A stretch of 64,000 bases of DNA, taken from Pararge aegeria (Eukaryota; Arthropoda; Insecta; Lepidoptera; Nymphalidae). Both the position numbers and the translations under genes were made by a program. This document shows, in pieces, positions 63,135-64,000 of the stretch (positions are counted from its first letter, which is position 1; each line of letters begins with the position of its first letter). The DNA is taken from positions 2,046,001 through 2,110,000 of the forward strand of contig NC_053202.1 in NCBI RefSeq assembly GCF_905163445.1, written 5' to 3'. The notes under the pieces are model-generated. The model did no database searches. It had not been told where the DNA came from and was given only the letters and a program-made list of their open reading frames with translations.

Positions 63135-63557
63135 CAGTTGGTCATAATAATATTTTCTTAAAGCTTAAAAGCTTTAGTGAATTCCGTAAGTTGTATAAAG
63201 AACAGGTTAAATGTTTTCAAGAATAACTCCATTAGGGTCGCACAATGGGCAGGAAGCTATGAGCTTGTTTAAGAGATCACCAAACACTGGCTTCCAGGGT
63301 AGCCTCATGTGGGAAATACTGAGGGCAAACAGAGAAATGCCGATGTGTTGTCATAGGTTCACATTGAATCTTTTTTTTTTAATTGACATAAATAGGAGGA
63401 GGTTCTCAATTCGATTGTATTTTTTTTAATGTTTGTAAGCTCGGAACTTTGGCAATTATAAGCCATTTAGTCATTTTTTGTTTGGAAATGAGAATGAGAC
63501 CACATGAGATGTAGGTACATCTCATTTTTATCGGATTCTGGTGAAATCGTTGGAACC
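63135..63557. other. Unassigned
   Basis: CAGGGTAGCCTCATGTGGGA and other ordinary sequence; no family recognised. Confidence 0.35.
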
Positions 63558-63650
63558 CTGCAAAGTCAAATTCAAATAGTTCTTTATTCAAATAGGCACA
63601 TAGATGGCACTTTTGATGCGTACATTACATATAAAATATGACATAGAGGT
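63558..63650 (-). repeat. LINE-Q 3' terminus
   Basis: CAAAGTCAAATTCAAATAGT, TCTTTATTCAAATAGGCACA and GATGGCACTTTTGATGCGTA. Confidence 0.75.
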
Positions 63651-63668
63651 TAGTTCCTTCAAGTATTA

Positions 63669-63769
63669 TTCAAAATTCAAAATTCATAATTCATTTATTT
63701 CATATAGGCCTATTTTATAAGCACTTTTGAAACGTCAAGTAAGTCTGTTTGTAGTGACTCTACCACCAG
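63669..63769 (-). repeat. LINE-P 3' terminus
   Basis: ATTCAAAATTCAAAATTCAT tail, TATTTCATATAGGCCTATTT and GTAGTGACTCTACCACC, then breaks off. Confidence 0.82.
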
Positions 63770-63939
63770 AGCAGTACGGTGTTGGAACGGTTATACTTAG
63801 TAATTTTTACATTTTACTTAGCAATGACTTATAAATGTTGTGGAAATTTTTAGCTTTTTAGTTGTTTAGCGAATGGGATTATTTTATTGGCAAAACTTTT
63901 TTTCCATATTTTGTTTTTTAAATAGTAACAATTCACTTT

Positions 63940-64000
63940 TTCAATTAATAATTGTTAAGTAACAATTATTCATTGTAAAGTCAACATCTCCTGAGAAACG
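63940..64000. repeat. LIR-1 interior, running off the window
   Basis: CATTGTAAAGTCAACATCTC is the complement of the LIR-1 centre at about 33034-33053; flanking AATTGTTAAGTAACAATTAT also corresponds. Confidence 0.6.

Overview
The window looks like transposon-dense, AT-rich nuclear DNA of a lepidopteran insect (moth or butterfly). The reasons are the many tRNA-derived SINEs, the fragments of Jockey, RTE and CR1/Daphne-like non-LTR retrotransposons with short tandem 3' tails, and several short inverted-repeat DNA elements of kinds common in Lepidoptera. The species cannot be read from the sequence. I find no intact host gene, rRNA or tRNA gene and no CRISPR array. All recognisable coding sequence is the broken C-terminal part of a retrotransposon reverse transcriptase (RT). 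The window is best read as intergenic or deep-intronic DNA.

Layout. 1-7.48 kb: mixed SINEs, LINE 3' ends and inverted-repeat elements. 7.48-16.74 kb: one unbroken tandem array of a 17-bp unit, about 9.26 kb or roughly 540 units, with visible higher-order duplications; it stops abruptly against an RT pseudogene. 17.3-31 kb: a 288-bp tandem duplication, SINE-into-SINE insertions, Helitron-like fragments and a Jockey element inside an RTE remnant with a 12-bp target duplication. 31-45 kb: dense SINE/LINE mosaic with a three-level nest (LINE in SINE in SINE) and a palindromic TA-flanked element. 45-54 kb: LINE 3' ends, an RTE pseudogene and at least three copies of a 0.2-kb hAT-type element, one with a perfect 8-bp target duplication. 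54-64 kb: sparser, with RTE and CR1-like pseudogenes, a 59-bp inverted repeat around a LINE tail, and another inverted-repeat element.

Family names used here are local labels. SINE-A: head with A and B boxes, tail rich in ATTT. SINE-B: tRNA head, (ATG)n tail. SINE-C: tRNA head, poly(A) tail. SINE-D: rarer tRNA-like head, (GATGAT)n tail. LINE-P: RT ending in motif FKECVKTHLL, 3' tail of ATTCAAA type. LINE-Q: RT with motif FYNKLQNE, 3' tail of TTTGAC type. LINE-R and LINE-S: 3' ends sharing a conserved hairpin, with different tails. E: Helitron-like or similar dispersed element beginning ACTAGC. HP: about 0.25-kb element with a terminal hairpin. hAT-1: non-autonomous element with CAGTGGCG termini. 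LIR-1: element with about 85-bp terminal inverted repeats. SINEs depend on RT supplied by other elements; no copy here could supply it.

The most unusual feature is the 17-bp array: a nearly constant 12-base core followed by a variable 5-base segment drawn from a limited set, with nested duplications of about 340 and 1,038 bp.
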